DNA of 64,000 bases from Roseburia hominis (GTDB lineage: Bacteria; Bacillota; Clostridia; Lachnospirales; Lachnospiraceae). The stretch lies in the NCBI RefSeq assembly GCF_021531695.1, contig NZ_JADYUI010000012.1:1-64000 (forward strand). Reading direction: 5' to 3'. Shown piece after piece: positions 9,051 through 18,594 of the stretch. A program made the position numbers and the translations under genes. The stretch's first letter is position 1; each line of letters starts with the position of its first letter. The notes under the pieces are model-generated. The model did no database searches. It had not been told where the DNA came from and worked only from the letters and a program-made list of their open reading frames with translations.

Positions 9051-9419
9051 ATGGTACAACAGGAAACCAGACTGAAGGTTGCTGATAACACCGGAGCAAA
9101 AGAATTATTATGTATCCGTGTTATGGGTGGATCTACCAGAAGATATGCAAACATCGGCGATGTCATTACTGCTACTGTTAAAGATGCAACACCAGGTGGC
9201 GTTGTTAAAAAAGGCGATGTTGTAAAAGCAGTAGTTGTTCGTACAGTAAAGGGTGCACGTCGTAAAGATGGTTCTTATATTAAATTTGACGAGAATGCTG
9301 CAGTTATTATTAAAGATGACAAAACTCCAAGAGGAACTCGTATCTTTGGACCAGTAGCAAGAGAGCTTCGTGATAAACAGTTTATGAAAATTGTTTCTTT
9401 AGCTCCGGAAGTTTTATAG
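9051..9419 (+). CDS. rplN: 50S ribosomal protein L14
   Basis: 122 residues, exact family length, starting [25 protein letters not shown]14 lies at the subunit interface and is the target of the silencing factor RsfS in other bacteria. Followed after 12 bp by rplX. Confidence 0.97.
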   Translation: MVQQETRLKVADNTGAKELLCIRVMGGSTRRYANIGDVITATVKDATPGGVVKKGDVVKAVVVRTVKGARRKDGSYIKFDENAAVIIKDDKTPRGTRIFGPVARELRDKQFMKIVSLAPEVL

Positions 9420-9431
9420 GAGGTATTAAAG

Positions 9432-9743
9432 ATGGCATCTATGAAAATTAAAAAAGGCGATACCGTTAAAGTAATCGCTGGTAGAGATAAAGATAAAGAA
9501 GGCAAAGTTATTGCCGTAAATAAAAAAGATGGTACTCTCCTTGTTGAAGGCATTCATATGGTTACCAAACATACCAAACCAAGCATGGCAAACCAGCAGG
9601 GTGGTATTGTAAACCAGGAAGGACCTATTGATGCTTCTAACGTAATGTATGTCCACAAAGGAAAAGCTACAAGAGTTGGTTTTAAAATGGATGGGGATAA
9701 AAAAGTACGTTATGCAAAATCAACAGGCGATATTATTGATTAA
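9432..9743 (+). CDS. rplX: 50S ribosomal protein L24
   Basis: 103 residues. The KOW motif [22 protein letters not shown] is at residues 4-25. L24 starts assembly of the large subunit by binding the 5' end of 23S rRNA. Ribosome site ATAGGAGG overlaps the end of rplN. Confidence 0.97.
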   Translation: MASMKIKKGDTVKVIAGRDKDKEGKVIAVNKKDGTLLVEGIHMVTKHTKPSMANQQGGIVNQEGPIDASNVMYVHKGKATRVGFKMDGDKKVRYAKSTGDIID

Positions 9744-9766
9744 TTTAAGAGAGGAGGTCCAGACAG

Positions 9767-10306
9767 GTGAACAGACTGAAAGAACAGTATCAGAATGAAA
9801 TTGTTGATGCATTAATTAAAAAATTCGGCTATAAAAATATTATGGAAGTGCCAAAGCTTGATAAGATCGTTATTAATATGGGCGTTGGTGAAGCAAAAGA
9901 AAATGCTAAGGTATTAGAAGCAGCTATGAGCGATATGCAGGCAATTGCAGGCCAGAAACCGGTTGCTACAAAAGCAAAAAATTCTATTGCAAACTTCAAA
10001 TTAAGAGAAGGAATGCCAATCGGATGTAAAGTTACTTTAAGAGGAGACAAAATGTATGACTTTTTGGATCGTCTTGTAAACTTGGCATTACCTCGTGTGC
10101 GTGACTTTAGAGGTATCAATCCGAATGCATTTGATGGAAGAGGAAACTATGCACTTGGTATCAAAGAGCAGATCATTTTCCCGGAAATCGAATTTGATAA
10201 GGTCGATAAAGTAAGAGGTATGGATATTATCTTTGTTACAACAGCAAAGACTGATGAAGAAGCTCGTGAATTATTGGCGCAGTTCAATATGCCATTTGCA
10301 AAATAA
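9767..10306 (+). CDS. rplE: 50S ribosomal protein L5
   Basis: 179 residues with a GTG start after GAGAGGAGG. Signature [11 protein letters not shown] (about residues 32-42) and the C-terminal [20 protein letters not shown] are typical. L5 binds 5S rRNA and touches S13 across the subunit interface. Confidence 0.97.
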   Translation: MNRLKEQYQNEIVDALIKKFGYKNIMEVPKLDKIVINMGVGEAKENAKVLEAAMSDMQAIAGQKPVATKAKNSIANFKLREGMPIGCKVTLRGDKMYDFLDRLVNLALPRVRDFRGINPNAFDGRGNYALGIKEQIIFPEIEFDKVDKVRGMDIIFVTTAKTDEEARELLAQFNMPFAK

Positions 10307-10321
10307 CAGGAGGGAATTTCA

Positions 10322-10507
10322 ATGGCAAAGACTTCAATGAAAGTGAAACAGCAGCGTAAACCTAAGTTCTCAACAAGAGCATATACACGTTGCAGAGTTT
10401 GTGGACGTCCACATTCCGTTTTAAGAAAATATGGCATTTGCAGAGTATGTTTTCGTGAAATGGCATATAAGGGTGAAATCCCGGGCGTAAGAAAAGCAAG
10501 CTGGTAA
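10322..10507 (+). CDS. rpsZ: 30S ribosomal protein S14, zinc-binding short form
   Basis: 61 residues, the short type Z S14. Two CxxC pairs (CRVC near 24-27 and CRVC near 40-43) form the zinc site, so this is the zinc-dependent form. A zinc-free long paralogue is not in the window. Preceded by ACAGGAGGG. Confidence 0.96.
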   Translation: MAKTSMKVKQQRKPKFSTRAYTRCRVCGRPHSVLRKYGICRVCFREMAYKGEIPGVRKASW

Positions 10508-10586
10508 GATTAAAACATTCCATTTGAGCAGGTTGATGAGAATCAATACCACTCATATAACAGAATATAAGGAGGAAATACACATC

Positions 10587-10988
10587 ATGACAATGAGTGA
10601 TCCAATCGCAGATATGCTTACAAGAATTCGTAATGCAAATACTGCTAAACATGATACAGTAGATATTCCGGCATCTAAAATGAAAATTGCTATTGCTGAT
10701 ATCCTTGAAAAAGAAGGATATATCACAAAGTATGAAATGGTTGAAGATGGAAACTTCAAGACGATCCGTGTTACACTTAAATACGGTGCGGATAAAAATG
10801 AAAAAATCATTACAGGTCTTAAGAGAATTTCTAAACCAGGTCTTCGTGTGTATGCAGGAAAAGATGATATTCCAAAGGTTCTTGGTGGACTTGGAATTGC
10901 TATTCTTTCTACAAACCAGGGTATCGTAACAGATAAAGAAGCAAGAAAGCTTCAGGTTGGCGGAGAAGTATTAGCATTTGTATGGTAG
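10587..10988 (+). CDS. rpsH: 30S ribosomal protein S8
   Basis: 133 residues from ATG 10587 ([16 protein letters not shown]), preceded by AAGGAGG at about 10570-10576. The frame is open 63 bases further upstream but the family start and ribosome site fix this start. C-terminal signature [26 protein letters not shown] is complete. S8 binds 16S helix 21 and, in E. coli, feedback-represses the spc operon. Confidence 0.97.
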   Translation: MTMSDPIADMLTRIRNANTAKHDTVDIPASKMKIAIADILEKEGYITKYEMVEDGNFKTIRVTLKYGADKNEKIITGLKRISKPGLRVYAGKDDIPKVLGGLGIAILSTNQGIVTDKEARKLQVGGEVLAFVW

Positions 10989-11064
10989 AATAAATCGGCT
11001 TTCAGGTCGGTTTTATGATAAATGAAACAAGAGATTTGTTATAATAATTATAGGAGGTACGGGC

Positions 11065-11604
11065 ATGTCACGTATAGGAAGAATGCCAATCGCAATTCCG
11101 GACGGTGTAACCGTTACAATTGCAGAAAATAATCATGTGACTGTAAAAGGTCCTAAGGGAACTCTGGAAAGAACACTTCCAGCAGAAATGGAAATTAAAT
11201 TAGAAGGTTCTGAAGTTGTTGTTTCAAGACCAAATGATTTGAAGAAAATGAAATCCTTACATGGTTTGACAAGAACATTAGTAAATAACATGGTAGTGGG
11301 TGTTACCAATGGATTTACCAAAGAATTAGAAGTGAACGGTGTAGGTTACAGAGCTGCCAAAGCAGGTAAAGTTCTTACATTGAACTTAGGATATTCTCAT
11401 CCGGTAGAGATGGAAGATCCGGAAGGTGTAGAATCCAAAGTTGATGGTAACAAAATTATCATCTCAGGTATCGATAAAGAAAAAGTTGGCCAATACGCAG
11501 CTGAAATCAGAGATAAGAGAAGACCTGAACCATACAAAGGAAAAGGTATCAAATATGCTGATGAAGTTATTAGACGTAAAGTTGGTAAGACTGGTAAGAA
11601 ATAA
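11065..11604 (+). CDS. rplF: 50S ribosomal protein L6
   Basis: 179 residues starting [14 protein letters not shown] and ending with the L6 signature [28 protein letters not shown]. It lies near the GTPase-associated centre. A 76-nt A+T-rich spacer with a TATAAT-like stretch at about 11039 precedes it; no matching -35 was convincing. Confidence 0.97.
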   Translation: MSRIGRMPIAIPDGVTVTIAENNHVTVKGPKGTLERTLPAEMEIKLEGSEVVVSRPNDLKKMKSLHGLTRTLVNNMVVGVTNGFTKELEVNGVGYRAAKAGKVLTLNLGYSHPVEMEDPEGVESKVDGNKIIISGIDKEKVGQYAAEIRDKRRPEPYKGKGIKYADEVIRRKVGKTGKK

Positions 11605-11623
11605 TTAAAGGAGTGAGACAAAG

Positions 11624-11992
11624 ATGGTTAGTAAGAAATCAAGAACAGAAGTTCGTGAAAATAAGCATAGAAGAATGCGCAACAATCTTTCTGGCACAGC
11701 TACAAAACCTCGTTTAGCAGTATTCAGAAGTAATAATCATATGTACGCTCAGATTATTGACGATACAGTTGGAAATACACTTGTAGCAGCTTCTACATTA
11801 GATAAAGATGTAAAGGCAGCTTGTGAAAAGACTAATAACGTAGATGCAGCAGCACAGGTTGGTACTGCAATTGCTAAAAAGGCTTTAGAAAAAGGTATTA
11901 CAACTGTTGTCTTTGACAGAGGCGGTTTCTTATATGCAGGAAAAGTAAAAGCATTAGCCGAAGCAGCACGTGAAGCTGGTTTAGAATTCTAA
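11624..11992 (+). CDS. rplR: 50S ribosomal protein L18
   Basis: 122 residues with a basic N terminus ([19 protein letters not shown]) that binds 5S rRNA, the core [19 protein letters not shown] and the end [26 protein letters not shown]. Partner of L5 in the 5S particle. Confidence 0.97.
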   Translation: MVSKKSRTEVRENKHRRMRNNLSGTATKPRLAVFRSNNHMYAQIIDDTVGNTLVAASTLDKDVKAACEKTNNVDAAAQVGTAIAKKALEKGITTVVFDRGGFLYAGKVKALAEAAREAGLEF

Positions 11993-12010
11993 AAGGAGGA
12001 AACGAATTAC

Positions 12011-12520
12011 ATGAAACGTACAATCATTGATGCTAGTCAATTAGAATTAAACGAAAAAGTGGTATCAATCAAACGTGTAACAAAGGTTGTTAAAGGCGGA
12101 CGTAATATGCGTTTCACAGCTCTTGTCGTTGTAGGCGATGGCAATGGTCACGTGGGCGCCGGCTTAGGTAAGGCTACTGAAATTCCGGAAGCTATCCGTA
12201 AAGGAAAAGAAGACGCTATTAAAAAGCTGATTACCGTTAAATTAGATGAAAACAACAGTATTACACATGATACAACAGGAAAACATACAGGTGCTTCCGT
12301 ATTACTTAAGAGAGCACCGGAAGGTACTGGTATTATTGCTGGTGGTCCTGCACGTAATGTTTGTGAATTAGCAGGTATCAAAAATATCCGTACAAAATCA
12401 TTAGGATCAAACAATAAGCAGAACGTAGTTCTTGCTACAATTTCTGCTTTGGCTCAGTTAAAGTCCCCAGAAGAAGTAGCGAAACTTCGCGGAAAATCCG
12501 TTGAAGAAGTAGTAGGTTAA
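12011..12520 (+). CDS. rpsE: 30S ribosomal protein S5
   Basis: 169 residues. The double-stranded-RNA-like N-terminal domain carries [24 protein letters not shown], and the C-terminal domain [20 protein letters not shown]5 affects decoding fidelity and the mRNA entry site. Ribosome site AAAGGAGG. Confidence 0.97.
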   Translation: MKRTIIDASQLELNEKVVSIKRVTKVVKGGRNMRFTALVVVGDGNGHVGAGLGKATEIPEAIRKGKEDAIKKLITVKLDENNSITHDTTGKHTGASVLLKRAPEGTGIIAGGPARNVCELAGIKNIRTKSLGSNNKQNVVLATISALAQLKSPEEVAKLRGKSVEEVVG

Positions 12521-12533
12521 GGAGGAACTTAAA

Positions 12534-12719
12534 ATGGCAGAGAAAATGTTAAAAGTAACACTTGTGAAATCAACAATCGGTGCAGTTCCAAAGAACAAAA
12601 AAACAATTGAAGCACTTGGCTTAAGAAAGATGCATAAAACAGTAGAATTACCGGATAATGCTTCAACACAGGGAATGCTTCGTATGGTTGCACCTTACGT
12701 TAAAGTAGAAGAAGTTTAA
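12534..12719 (+). CDS. rpmD: 50S ribosomal protein L30
   Basis: 61 residues, the short bacterial L30: LKVTLVKSTIGAVPKNKKTIEALGLRK then a short helix and strand. Located between S5 and L15 as in most Firmicutes. Preceded by TAAGGAGG. Confidence 0.96.
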   Translation: MAEKMLKVTLVKSTIGAVPKNKKTIEALGLRKMHKTVELPDNASTQGMLRMVAPYVKVEEV

Positions 12720-12741
12720 AATCAGATAAGGAGGGACCAAA

Positions 12742-13182
12742 ATGGACTTATCCAATTTAAAACCTGCAGCAGGTTCAGTTCAGAGCGATAATTTCAGAAG
12801 AGGCCGTGGACATGGTTCAGGAAACGGTAAAACAGCCGGAAAGGGACATAAAGGACAGAAAGCTCGTTCAGGAGCTCCTAGACCGGGATTTGAAGGTGGA
12901 CAGATGCCTTTATACAGAAGATTGCCAAAGAGAGGTTTCAAATGCAGAAACTCTAAGACAATCGTAGGTATCAACATGTCTGCTCTTGAAGTATTTGATA
13001 ATGATACAGTAGTAACAGTAGATACTTTAATTGAAAAAGGTATCGTGAAAAACCCACGTGATGGCGTTAAGATTCTTGGTGGTGGTGAACTCACCAAAAA
13101 GCTTAATGTACAGGTAAATGCATTCAGCGAAAGCGCAAAAGAAAAAATTGAGGCTCTTGGTGGAAAAGCTGAGGTGATTTAA
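12742..13182 (+). CDS. rplO: 50S ribosomal protein L15
   Basis: 146 residues. The extended glycine-rich N terminus [26 protein letters not shown]-type sequence that threads into 23S rRNA is present, followed by the globular L15 domain. Its stop overlaps the secY start as TAATG. Confidence 0.97.
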   Translation: MDLSNLKPAAGSVQSDNFRRGRGHGSGNGKTAGKGHKGQKARSGAPRPGFEGGQMPLYRRLPKRGFKCRNSKTIVGINMSALEVFDNDTVVTVDTLIEKGIVKNPRDGVKILGGGELTKKLNVQVNAFSESAKEKIEALGGKAEVI

Positions 13183-14498
13183 TGTTCGAGACAGTCAAAA
13201 ATGCATTTAAAATTAAAGATATTAGACATAGAATCATTTTTACATTTTTAATGCTGATTGTCATAAGAATCGGATCTCAATTACCTATTCCGGGTGTAGA
13301 TCAAAATGTATTTGCGCAGTGGTTCGCAAATCAAAATAGTGATGCATTTAGTTTCTTTGATGCTGTAACTGGTGGTTCATTTTTGCAGATGTCTGTATTT
13401 GCTTTGAATATTACACCGTATATCACATCTTCCATTATTATGCAGTTGCTCACGATTGCAATTCCTAAATTAGAGGAAATGCAACGTGACGGCGAAGATG
13501 GAAGAAAGAAGATCGCAGAGATAACTCGTTATCTCACCATTGCACTTGCACTGATTGAGTCCATTGCGATGGCAGTCGGATTTGGAAAGAACGGTTATTT
13601 GACAAAATTTGATGCAATGAATGTAATTATGGTAGTTGTTACATTAACTGCCGGTTCAGCTGTTCTTATGTGGATTGGTGAAAGAATTACGGAAAAAGGT
13701 GTGGGAAATGGTATTTCTATTGTACTTGTTATTAATATCATTTCACGTATACCAAGTGATTTTGCATCACTGTTTGAGCAGTTTGTAGCAGGAAAGAGCG
13801 TTGCAAAGGGAGTTTTAGCAGTAGTGATTATTTTAGCAGTCCTTTTGTTAACAGTTGTCTTTGTAGTTCTTCTGCAGGGAGCTGAAAGAAGAATTCCTGT
13901 GCAGTATTCGCAGAAAATTCAGGGAAGAAGACAGGTTGGCGGTCAGTCAAGCCATATTCCGCTTAAGGTAAATACCGGCGGTGTAATCCCGATTATTTTC
14001 GCGCAGTCTTTAATGCAGTTTCCGGTTGTTATTGCTTCTCTTTTAGGAAAGGGCAATGGAACGGGAATTGGAAGTAAGATCTTAAAAGGATTGTCCCAGT
14101 CAAACTGGTGTAATCCGAAAGAGCCGATATACAGTATAGGTTTAGCTGTATATATCGTTTTAATTATTGCATTTGCATATTTCTACACATCAATTACTTT
14201 TAATCCGTTAGAAGTTGCAAATAATATGAAGAAAGCAGGTGGGTTTATTCCGGGTATCAGACCGGGTAAACCAACCAGTGATTATTTGAATAAAATTTTG
14301 AATTACATTATATTTATAGGTGCCGCAGGATTGACAATTGTCGGAATTATGCCAATTTTCTTTAATGGTATTTTCAATGCAAATGTGTCCTTCGGTGGAA
14401 CTTCCATCATTATTGTTGTAGGTGTAGTTATTGAGACAATCAAGAATATTGAATCACAGATGTTAGTTCGTTACTATAAAGGATTTTTAAATGATTAA
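13182..14498 (+). CDS. secY: Protein translocase channel subunit SecY
   Basis: 438 residues with ten hydrophobic segments, as expected for the SecYEG pore. Family signatures include GSQLPIPGVD near the first helix, the plug region, ITPYITSSIIMQLL and FNPLEVANNMKKAGGFIPGIRPGKPT near the cytosolic loops. It threads secreted and membrane proteins with SecE/G and SecA. Its start overlaps rplO. Confidence 0.97.
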   Translation: MFETVKNAFKIKDIRHRIIFTFLMLIVIRIGSQLPIPGVDQNVFAQWFANQNSDAFSFFDAVTGGSFLQMSVFALNITPYITSSIIMQLLTIAIPKLEEMQRDGEDGRKKIAEITRYLTIALALIESIAMAVGFGKNGYLTKFDAMNVIMVVVTLTAGSAVLMWIGERITEKGVGNGISIVLVINIISRIPSDFASLFEQFVAGKSVAKGVLAVVIILAVLLLTVVFVVLLQGAERRIPVQYSQKIQGRRQVGGQSSHIPLKVNTGGVIPIIFAQSLMQFPVVIASLLGKGNGTGIGSKILKGLSQSNWCNPKEPIYSIGLAVYIVLIIAFAYFYTSITFNPLEVANNMKKAGGFIPGIRPGKPTSDYLNKILNYIIFIGAAGLTIVGIMPIFFNGIFNANVSFGGTSIIIVVGVVIETIKNIESQMLVRYYKGFLND

Positions 14499-14513
14499 TG
14501 TGTACCATAAATG

Positions 14514-14582
14514 GGTGCGGATTTCCGCACCTTCGTGGTGCACTATAGTTGTTTATGGAGCAATACATAGTGTCATTGTGAA
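14514..14582 (+). promoter_or_regulatory. Alternative hairpins in the secY-adk spacer
   Basis: GGTGCGG (14514-14520) can pair with CCGCACC (14525-14531), or GCACC (14527-14531) can pair instead with GGTGC (14537-14541); the two are mutually exclusive. CACTAT (14541-14546) can also pair with ATAGTG (14577-14582) just before the adk ribosome site. No T run follows, so this is not an obvious terminator. Confidence 0.4.
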
Positions 14583-14602
14583 AAAGAGGAGGATCTTCTA
14601 AG

Positions 14603-15247
14603 ATGAAGATAATAATGTTAGGCGCACCAGGTGCAGGAAAAGGAACGCAGGCAAAACAGATTGCAGACCAATATAAAATACCACATATTTCGACCGGAGA
14701 TATTTTTCGTGCAAACATTAAGAATGGTACTGAGTTAGGAAAAAAAGCAAAACAGTATATGGATCAGGGCTTGTTAGTTCCGGATGAACTGACTTGTGAT
14801 CTGGTTATGGATCGAATAAAACAGGATGACTGCAAAGATGGCTTTATACTGGATGGTTTTCCAAGAACGATTCCACAGGCAGAAGCACTTACGGCAGCAC
14901 TTGATAAAATAAATGAGAAAATGGATTATGCAATTAATGTAGATGTTCCAGATGAAAATATTGTCAATCGTATGAGTGGAAGAAGAGCGTGCTTAAACTG
15001 TGGAGCTACCTATCATATTGTTTCGATTCCTACAAAAGTGGAAGGAATCTGTGACAGATGTGGAAGTCCTGTAGTATTAAGAGATGATGATAAGCCGGAA
15101 ACGGTACAAAAACGATTGAATGTTTATCATGAGCAGACACAGCCATTAATTGAGTACTATAATAAACAGGGTATCTTAAAAACAGTAGATGGAACCAAAG
15201 ATATGAAAGCTGTGTTCTCTGATATTACAGCTATTTTAGGAGCATAG
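14603..15247 (+). CDS. adk: Adenylate kinase, zinc-binding LID type
   Basis: 214 residues. Interconverts ATP + AMP and two ADP. The P-loop GAPGAGKGT is at residues 7-15, the NMP-binding region at 30-59, and the LID carries four cysteines at 130, 133, 150 and 153, the structural zinc site of Gram-positive enzymes. Ribosome site AGAGGAGG precedes it. It sits between secY and map as in many Firmicutes. Confidence 0.97.
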   Translation: MKIIMLGAPGAGKGTQAKQIADQYKIPHISTGDIFRANIKNGTELGKKAKQYMDQGLLVPDELTCDLVMDRIKQDDCKDGFILDGFPRTIPQAEALTAALDKINEKMDYAINVDVPDENIVNRMSGRRACLNCGATYHIVSIPTKVEGICDRCGSPVVLRDDDKPETVQKRLNVYHEQTQPLIEYYNKQGILKTVDGTKDMKAVFSDITAILGA

Positions 15248-15250
15248 TTT

Positions 15251-16039
15251 ATGCCGGTGACAATAAAGACCGCAAATGAAATTGAATTGATGCGGGTAGC
15301 AGGAAAGATATTGGCAAAAGTTCATGAAGATCTGGGTCATGCATTGAAACCCGGAATGTCGACCAAAGAGATTGATTCCCTTGGTGAAGAAATGATTCGA
15401 AGTTATGGATGCATTCCTTCTTTTTTGAATTATGAGGGATATCCGGCATCCGTATGTGTTTCTGTAAATAACGAAGTAGTTCACGGGATACCAAGAGCGG
15501 ATCATATCATAAAAGAAGGAGATATCGTAAGTCTTGATATAGGGCTTATCTACAAGGGTTATCATTCTGATGCAGCAAGGACACATGCGGTAGGGACAAT
15601 CGGTGAAAATGCGGCAAAGTTAATAGAACGCACCAGACAGAGTTTTTTTGAAGGAATGAAATTTGCAAGAAGTGGAAACCACCTGAATGATATATCAGGA
15701 GCAATTGGTGATTATGCGGAGAGTTTTGGGTATGGTGTTGTATATGATTTGGTAGGACATGGAATTGGCACTCATATGCATGAAGAGCCTGAGATACCAA
15801 ATTTCAGAAAGTTACGACGTGGATTAAAATTGAGAAGTGGCATGACATTTGCAGTAGAACCCATGATTAATGAGGGAAAACCGGAAGTGGAATGGCTGGA
15901 TGATGAATGGACAGTTGTAACAGAAGACGGCTCTTTGTCTGCGCATTATGAGAATACAATTGTAATCACAAAAGGCAGACCGGAGATTTTAACACTTACC
16001 GAAGAAGAAATACAAGAAGGTATCTGGGAAAATCCTTAA
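15251..16039 (+). CDS. map: Methionine aminopeptidase type Ia
   Basis: 262 residues. Removes the initiator Met from nascent proteins. The metal ligands are visible in SLDIGLIYKGYHSDAA (two Asp), VGHGIGTHMHEEP (His), FAVEPM (Glu) and SAHYENTIV (Glu). There is no N-terminal zinc-finger extension, as in short bacterial enzymes. Starts 3 bp after the adk stop. Confidence 0.96.
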   Translation: MPVTIKTANEIELMRVAGKILAKVHEDLGHALKPGMSTKEIDSLGEEMIRSYGCIPSFLNYEGYPASVCVSVNNEVVHGIPRADHIIKEGDIVSLDIGLIYKGYHSDAARTHAVGTIGENAAKLIERTRQSFFEGMKFARSGNHLNDISGAIGDYAESFGYGVVYDLVGHGIGTHMHEEPEIPNFRKLRRGLKLRSGMTFAVEPMINEGKPEVEWLDDEWTVVTEDGSLSAHYENTIVITKGRPEILTLTEEEIQEGIWENP

Positions 16040-16053
16040 AAGGGAGGTTGTGC

Positions 16054-16341
16054 ATGGAAGTTAGATTTGCAAAAGTAAAAGCCGGACATGACAAGAACCA
16101 TATTTATATGATAAAAGAAGAAATGGGAGAATATGTTTTCCTTGTTAATGGAAAAACAAAATGTTTGATAAATCCAAGAAAAAAAGCAAAAAAGCATGTT
16201 CAGATAATAAAACATCTCCCGGATCAGATAACAAAACATTTTTTAGAAGAAACTGAAATTTCGGATAGTATGACAGCAAAAGCATTACAGGAATACGAAA
16301 TCATCAATAAAACCAGAAAAAATAGAAATCAGGAGGATTAA
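16054..16341 (+). CDS. KOW-domain RNA-binding protein (L14e-like)
   Basis: 95 residues from ATG 16054, chosen because GGGAGG lies 6-7 bases upstream; a TTG six bases earlier is in frame. The N terminus ([22 protein letters not shown]...) is a KOW/SH3-like fold resembling eukaryotic-type L14e, followed by a lysine-rich tail with [13 protein letters not shown]. Such genes are regularly found between map and infA in clostridia and are thought to bind ribosomal RNA; the exact role is unproven. Confidence 0.8.
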   Translation: MEVRFAKVKAGHDKNHIYMIKEEMGEYVFLVNGKTKCLINPRKKAKKHVQIIKHLPDQITKHFLEETEISDSMTAKALQEYEIINKTRKNRNQED

Positions 16342-16343
16342 AA

Positions 16344-16562
16344 ATGTCAAAAGCAGATGTGATTGAAGTAGAAGGAACCGTTGTTGAAAAATTGCCGAAC
16401 GCTATGTTTCAGGTAGAACTGGAAAATGGTCATCAGGTACTTGCACATATCAGTGGAAAGTTACGCATGAATTTTATTCGCATTTTACCAGGCGATAAAG
16501 TAACAATTGAAATGTCACCATATGATTTGACGAAAGGAAGAATCATTTGGAGAGATAAATAG
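16344..16562 (+). CDS. infA: Translation initiation factor IF-1
   Basis: 72 residues, standard length, single S1/OB domain: [28 protein letters not shown] then [33 protein letters not shown]. It occupies the A site during initiation. Located 2 bp after the KOW gene with ribosome site AGGAGG. Probably the last gene of the long S10/spc transcript. Confidence 0.97.
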   Translation: MSKADVIEVEGTVVEKLPNAMFQVELENGHQVLAHISGKLRMNFIRILPGDKVTIEMSPYDLTKGRIIWRDK

Positions 16563-16581
16563 AAAATAGTCCAAAAATATC

Positions 16582-16610
16582 TTGCACTTTATAAGAAGAT
16601 ATGCTAATAT
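16582..16610 (+). promoter_or_regulatory. Promoter for rpmJ and the alpha operon
   Basis: TTGCAC (16582-16587) and TAATAT (16605-16610) are 17 bp apart, directly after infA. The expected transcript has an about 75-nt leader to rpmJ that can fold GCTTT/AAAGC (16622-16635) or GCCCTT (16634-16639) with AAGGGC (16664-16669). Confidence 0.72.
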
Positions 16611-16692
16611 GTTAGCTGGACGCTTTTTAGAAAGCCCTTGCAATTAGTTGAATAGATTGAATAAAGGGCATTTATAGAAAGGAGGATTTGCT

Positions 16693-16806
16693 GTGAAGGT
16701 AAGATCATCAGTCAAACCTATTTGCGAAAAATGCAAAGTAATTAAAAGAAAGGGCAGTGTCAGAATTATCTGCGAAAACCCAAAGCATAAACAGAGACAG
16801 GGTTAA
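16693..16806 (+). CDS. rpmJ: 50S ribosomal protein L36, zinc-binding form
   Basis: 37 residues, with a GTG start at 16693 after AAAGGAGG. Sequence begins [20 protein letters not shown] and has Cys11, Cys14, Cys27 and His32, the zinc ligands of the C+ form. This is the smallest large-subunit protein and normally lies between infA and rpsM, as here. Its length puts it below the usual gene-finding cut-off. Confidence 0.95.
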   Translation: MKVRSSVKPICEKCKVIKRKGSVRIICENPKHKQRQG

Positions 16807-17060
16807 TTCCCATATTCTTTGTTTATTATTGTGGTACGATTGTACCGAATTCATTATGTGCGGCTGTCAGTGAAGAATTCACTGATTCATAATAAACAGC
16901 AGGAGACTGCTGATGTTCTGTCACACTTTGATACCGAGGGTGTTGATGGAAATTGTTTTATATCAACGATAGGATGAACAGGTGTATGCACACATTTCAG
17001 GCCGGGTGACCGGAGCTGCATGGGTTTGTTTCGTTCTAAAACAACTAAGAATTCTATATG
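16807..17060 (+). promoter_or_regulatory. Structured leader upstream of rpsM
   Basis: The 269-bp gap between rpmJ and rpsM holds several hairpins: GGTAC GATT GTACC (16833-16846), TCAGTGAA GAA TTCACTGA (16867-16885, perfect 8 bp), and CAGCAG GAGA CTGCTG (16897-16912, perfect 6 bp with a GNRA loop), then a further possible GTTGAT/ATCAAC pairing. In E. coli the alpha operon leader binds S4 (a member of this operon); by position this could serve the same role, but the fold is not recognisably the same. Confidence 0.55.
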
Positions 17061-17075
17061 GAGGTGTAAACACAC

Positions 17076-17444
17076 ATGGCTCGTATCGCAGGTGTAGATT
17101 TACCAAGAGAAAAACGTGTTGAGATTGGCTTAACTTATATCTACGGAATCGGCAGAGTAAGTTCCAATCGTATTCTTGCAGAAGCAAAAGTAGATCCTAG
17201 CACTCGTTGCAAGGACTTAACAGACGATGAAGTAAAAAGAATCAGTGCTGTTATTGACGAATCACAGACAGTAGAAGGTGATTTGAGAAGAGAAATAGCT
17301 CTTAATATTAAGAGATTGCAGGAGATTGGATGCTATCGTGGTATCCGTCACAGAAAAGGACTTCCGGTTCGCGGTCAGAAGACAAAGACAAATGCAAGAA
17401 CCAGAAAAGGTCCTAAGAGAACCGTTGCAAACAAGAAGAAATAA
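17076..17444 (+). CDS. rpsM: 30S ribosomal protein S13
   Basis: 122 residues. Starts [25 protein letters not shown] and has the signature [26 protein letters not shown] near the C terminus, which contacts P-site tRNA. Preceded by TGGAGGTG. First gene of the alpha cluster proper. Confidence 0.97.
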   Translation: MARIAGVDLPREKRVEIGLTYIYGIGRVSSNRILAEAKVDPSTRCKDLTDDEVKRISAVIDESQTVEGDLRREIALNIKRLQEIGCYRGIRHRKGLPVRGQKTKTNARTRKGPKRTVANKKK

Positions 17445-17494
17445 TCAGTTAATCAGAGTATTTATTTAATAGAAGAAAGTAGGTTAGTTTAGAT

Positions 17495-17890
17495 ATGGCT
17501 AATAAAGTTACCAAAAAAGTGACAAAAAAGCGTGTTAGAAAAAACGTTGAACACGGACAGGCACATATTCAGTCATCTTTTAATAATACTATCGTAACCA
17601 TTACAGATGCTGAAGGAAACGCTTTATCATGGGCAAGTGCTGGTGGTCTCGGATTTAAAGGTTCAAAGAAATCTACTCCATATGCTGCACAGATGGCAGC
17701 TGAAACAGCTACAAAAGCAGCTTTAGTACATGGTTTAAAAACAGTTGACGTTATGGTAAAAGGACCAGGTTCCGGTAGAGAAGCAGCAATTCGTGCACTT
17801 CAGGCATGCGGTCTTGAAGTTGTTTCAATTAGAGACGTAACTCCTGTACCTCATAATGGATGTCGTCCACCAAAACGCAGAAGAGTCTAA
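17495..17890 (+). CDS. rpsK: 30S ribosomal protein S11
   Basis: 131 residues. Basic N-terminal tail ([14 protein letters not shown]), then [19 protein letters not shown] and the end [18 protein letters not shown]11 forms part of the 30S platform near the Shine-Dalgarno helix. Its own ribosome site is weaker (GAAAGTAGG) than its neighbours'. Confidence 0.97.
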   Translation: MANKVTKKVTKKRVRKNVEHGQAHIQSSFNNTIVTITDAEGNALSWASAGGLGFKGSKKSTPYAAQMAAETATKAALVHGLKTVDVMVKGPGSGREAAIRALQACGLEVVSIRDVTPVPHNGCRPPKRRRV

Positions 17891-17909
17891 TTAGGAGGTA
17901 TGATTTAAG

Positions 17910-18503
17910 ATGGCAGTAAATAAAGTTCCTGTTCTGAAAAGATGCAGATCTCTTGGTTTAGAACCAAGTTATTTAGGATATGACAAGAAATCCAATAGAG
18001 AATTAAAAAGAGCAAACAAGAAGATGTCTGAGTACGGTCTTCAGCTTAGAGAGAAACAGAAAGCAAAATTCATTTATGGTGTATTAGAAAAACCTTTCCA
18101 TAATTATTATGAAAAGGCAGATATGATGAAGGGAATGACTGGTACAAACTTAATGACCATTTTGGAAAGCAGATTAGACAATGTTATTTTCCGTCTTGGC
18201 TTTGCAAGAACCAGACGCGAAGCAAGACAGATTGTTGATCATAAGTTTGTAACAGTAAATGGAAAATCTGTAAATATTCCTTCTTACTTAGTAAAAGCTG
18301 GTGATGTTATCGAAATTAATGAAAAACATAAAAATTGCCAGAGAATGAAAGATATCGTTGAAGTTGCCGGTGGTAGATTAGTACCGGAATGGCTTGACGT
18401 TGATGCTGAAAAATTGCAGGGAACTGTTAAGGAATTACCTTCCAGAGAAATGATCGACGTACCAGTTGACGAAATGTTAATTGTCGAGTTATATTCAAAA
18501 TAA
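17910..18503 (+). CDS. rpsD: 30S ribosomal protein S4
   Basis: 197 residues. S4 domain signature LDNVIFRLGFARTRREARQIVDHKFVTVNGK lies at about residues 90-120. The N terminus (NKVPVLKRCRSLGLEP) lacks the CxxC pairs of zinc S4. In Bacillus rpsD is elsewhere; here it sits in the alpha operon, as in E. coli, so S4 could regulate it from the rpsM leader. Confidence 0.97.
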   Translation: MAVNKVPVLKRCRSLGLEPSYLGYDKKSNRELKRANKKMSEYGLQLREKQKAKFIYGVLEKPFHNYYEKADMMKGMTGTNLMTILESRLDNVIFRLGFARTRREARQIVDHKFVTVNGKSVNIPSYLVKAGDVIEINEKHKNCQRMKDIVEVAGGRLVPEWLDVDAEKLQGTVKELPSREMIDVPVDEMLIVELYSK

Positions 18504-18511
18504 TAGCGCAG

Positions 18512-18540
18512 AATAGCATCAATTTTATATTGATGCTATT
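18512..18540 (+). terminator. Long hairpin between rpsD and rpoA
   Basis: AATAGCATCAAT (18512-18523) and ATTGATGCTATT (18529-18540) form a perfect 12-bp stem with loop TTTAT. No real T run follows, so it may be a processing or partial-termination site rather than a full stop. Directly after it, TATGCATTGATAC and TATGCATGGATAC form an imperfect 13-bp direct repeat. Confidence 0.5.
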
Positions 18541-18594
18541 GTATGCATTGATACTATTATATGCATGGATACCCGAAAAGGAGGGACTTTAAGC

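Noticed and set aside
18565-18594. Upstream ATG for rpoA
   Set aside because: The ATG at 18565 is in frame but would place the ribosome site inside the coding region; the GTG at 18595 has the site GGAGGG and gives the family N terminus.
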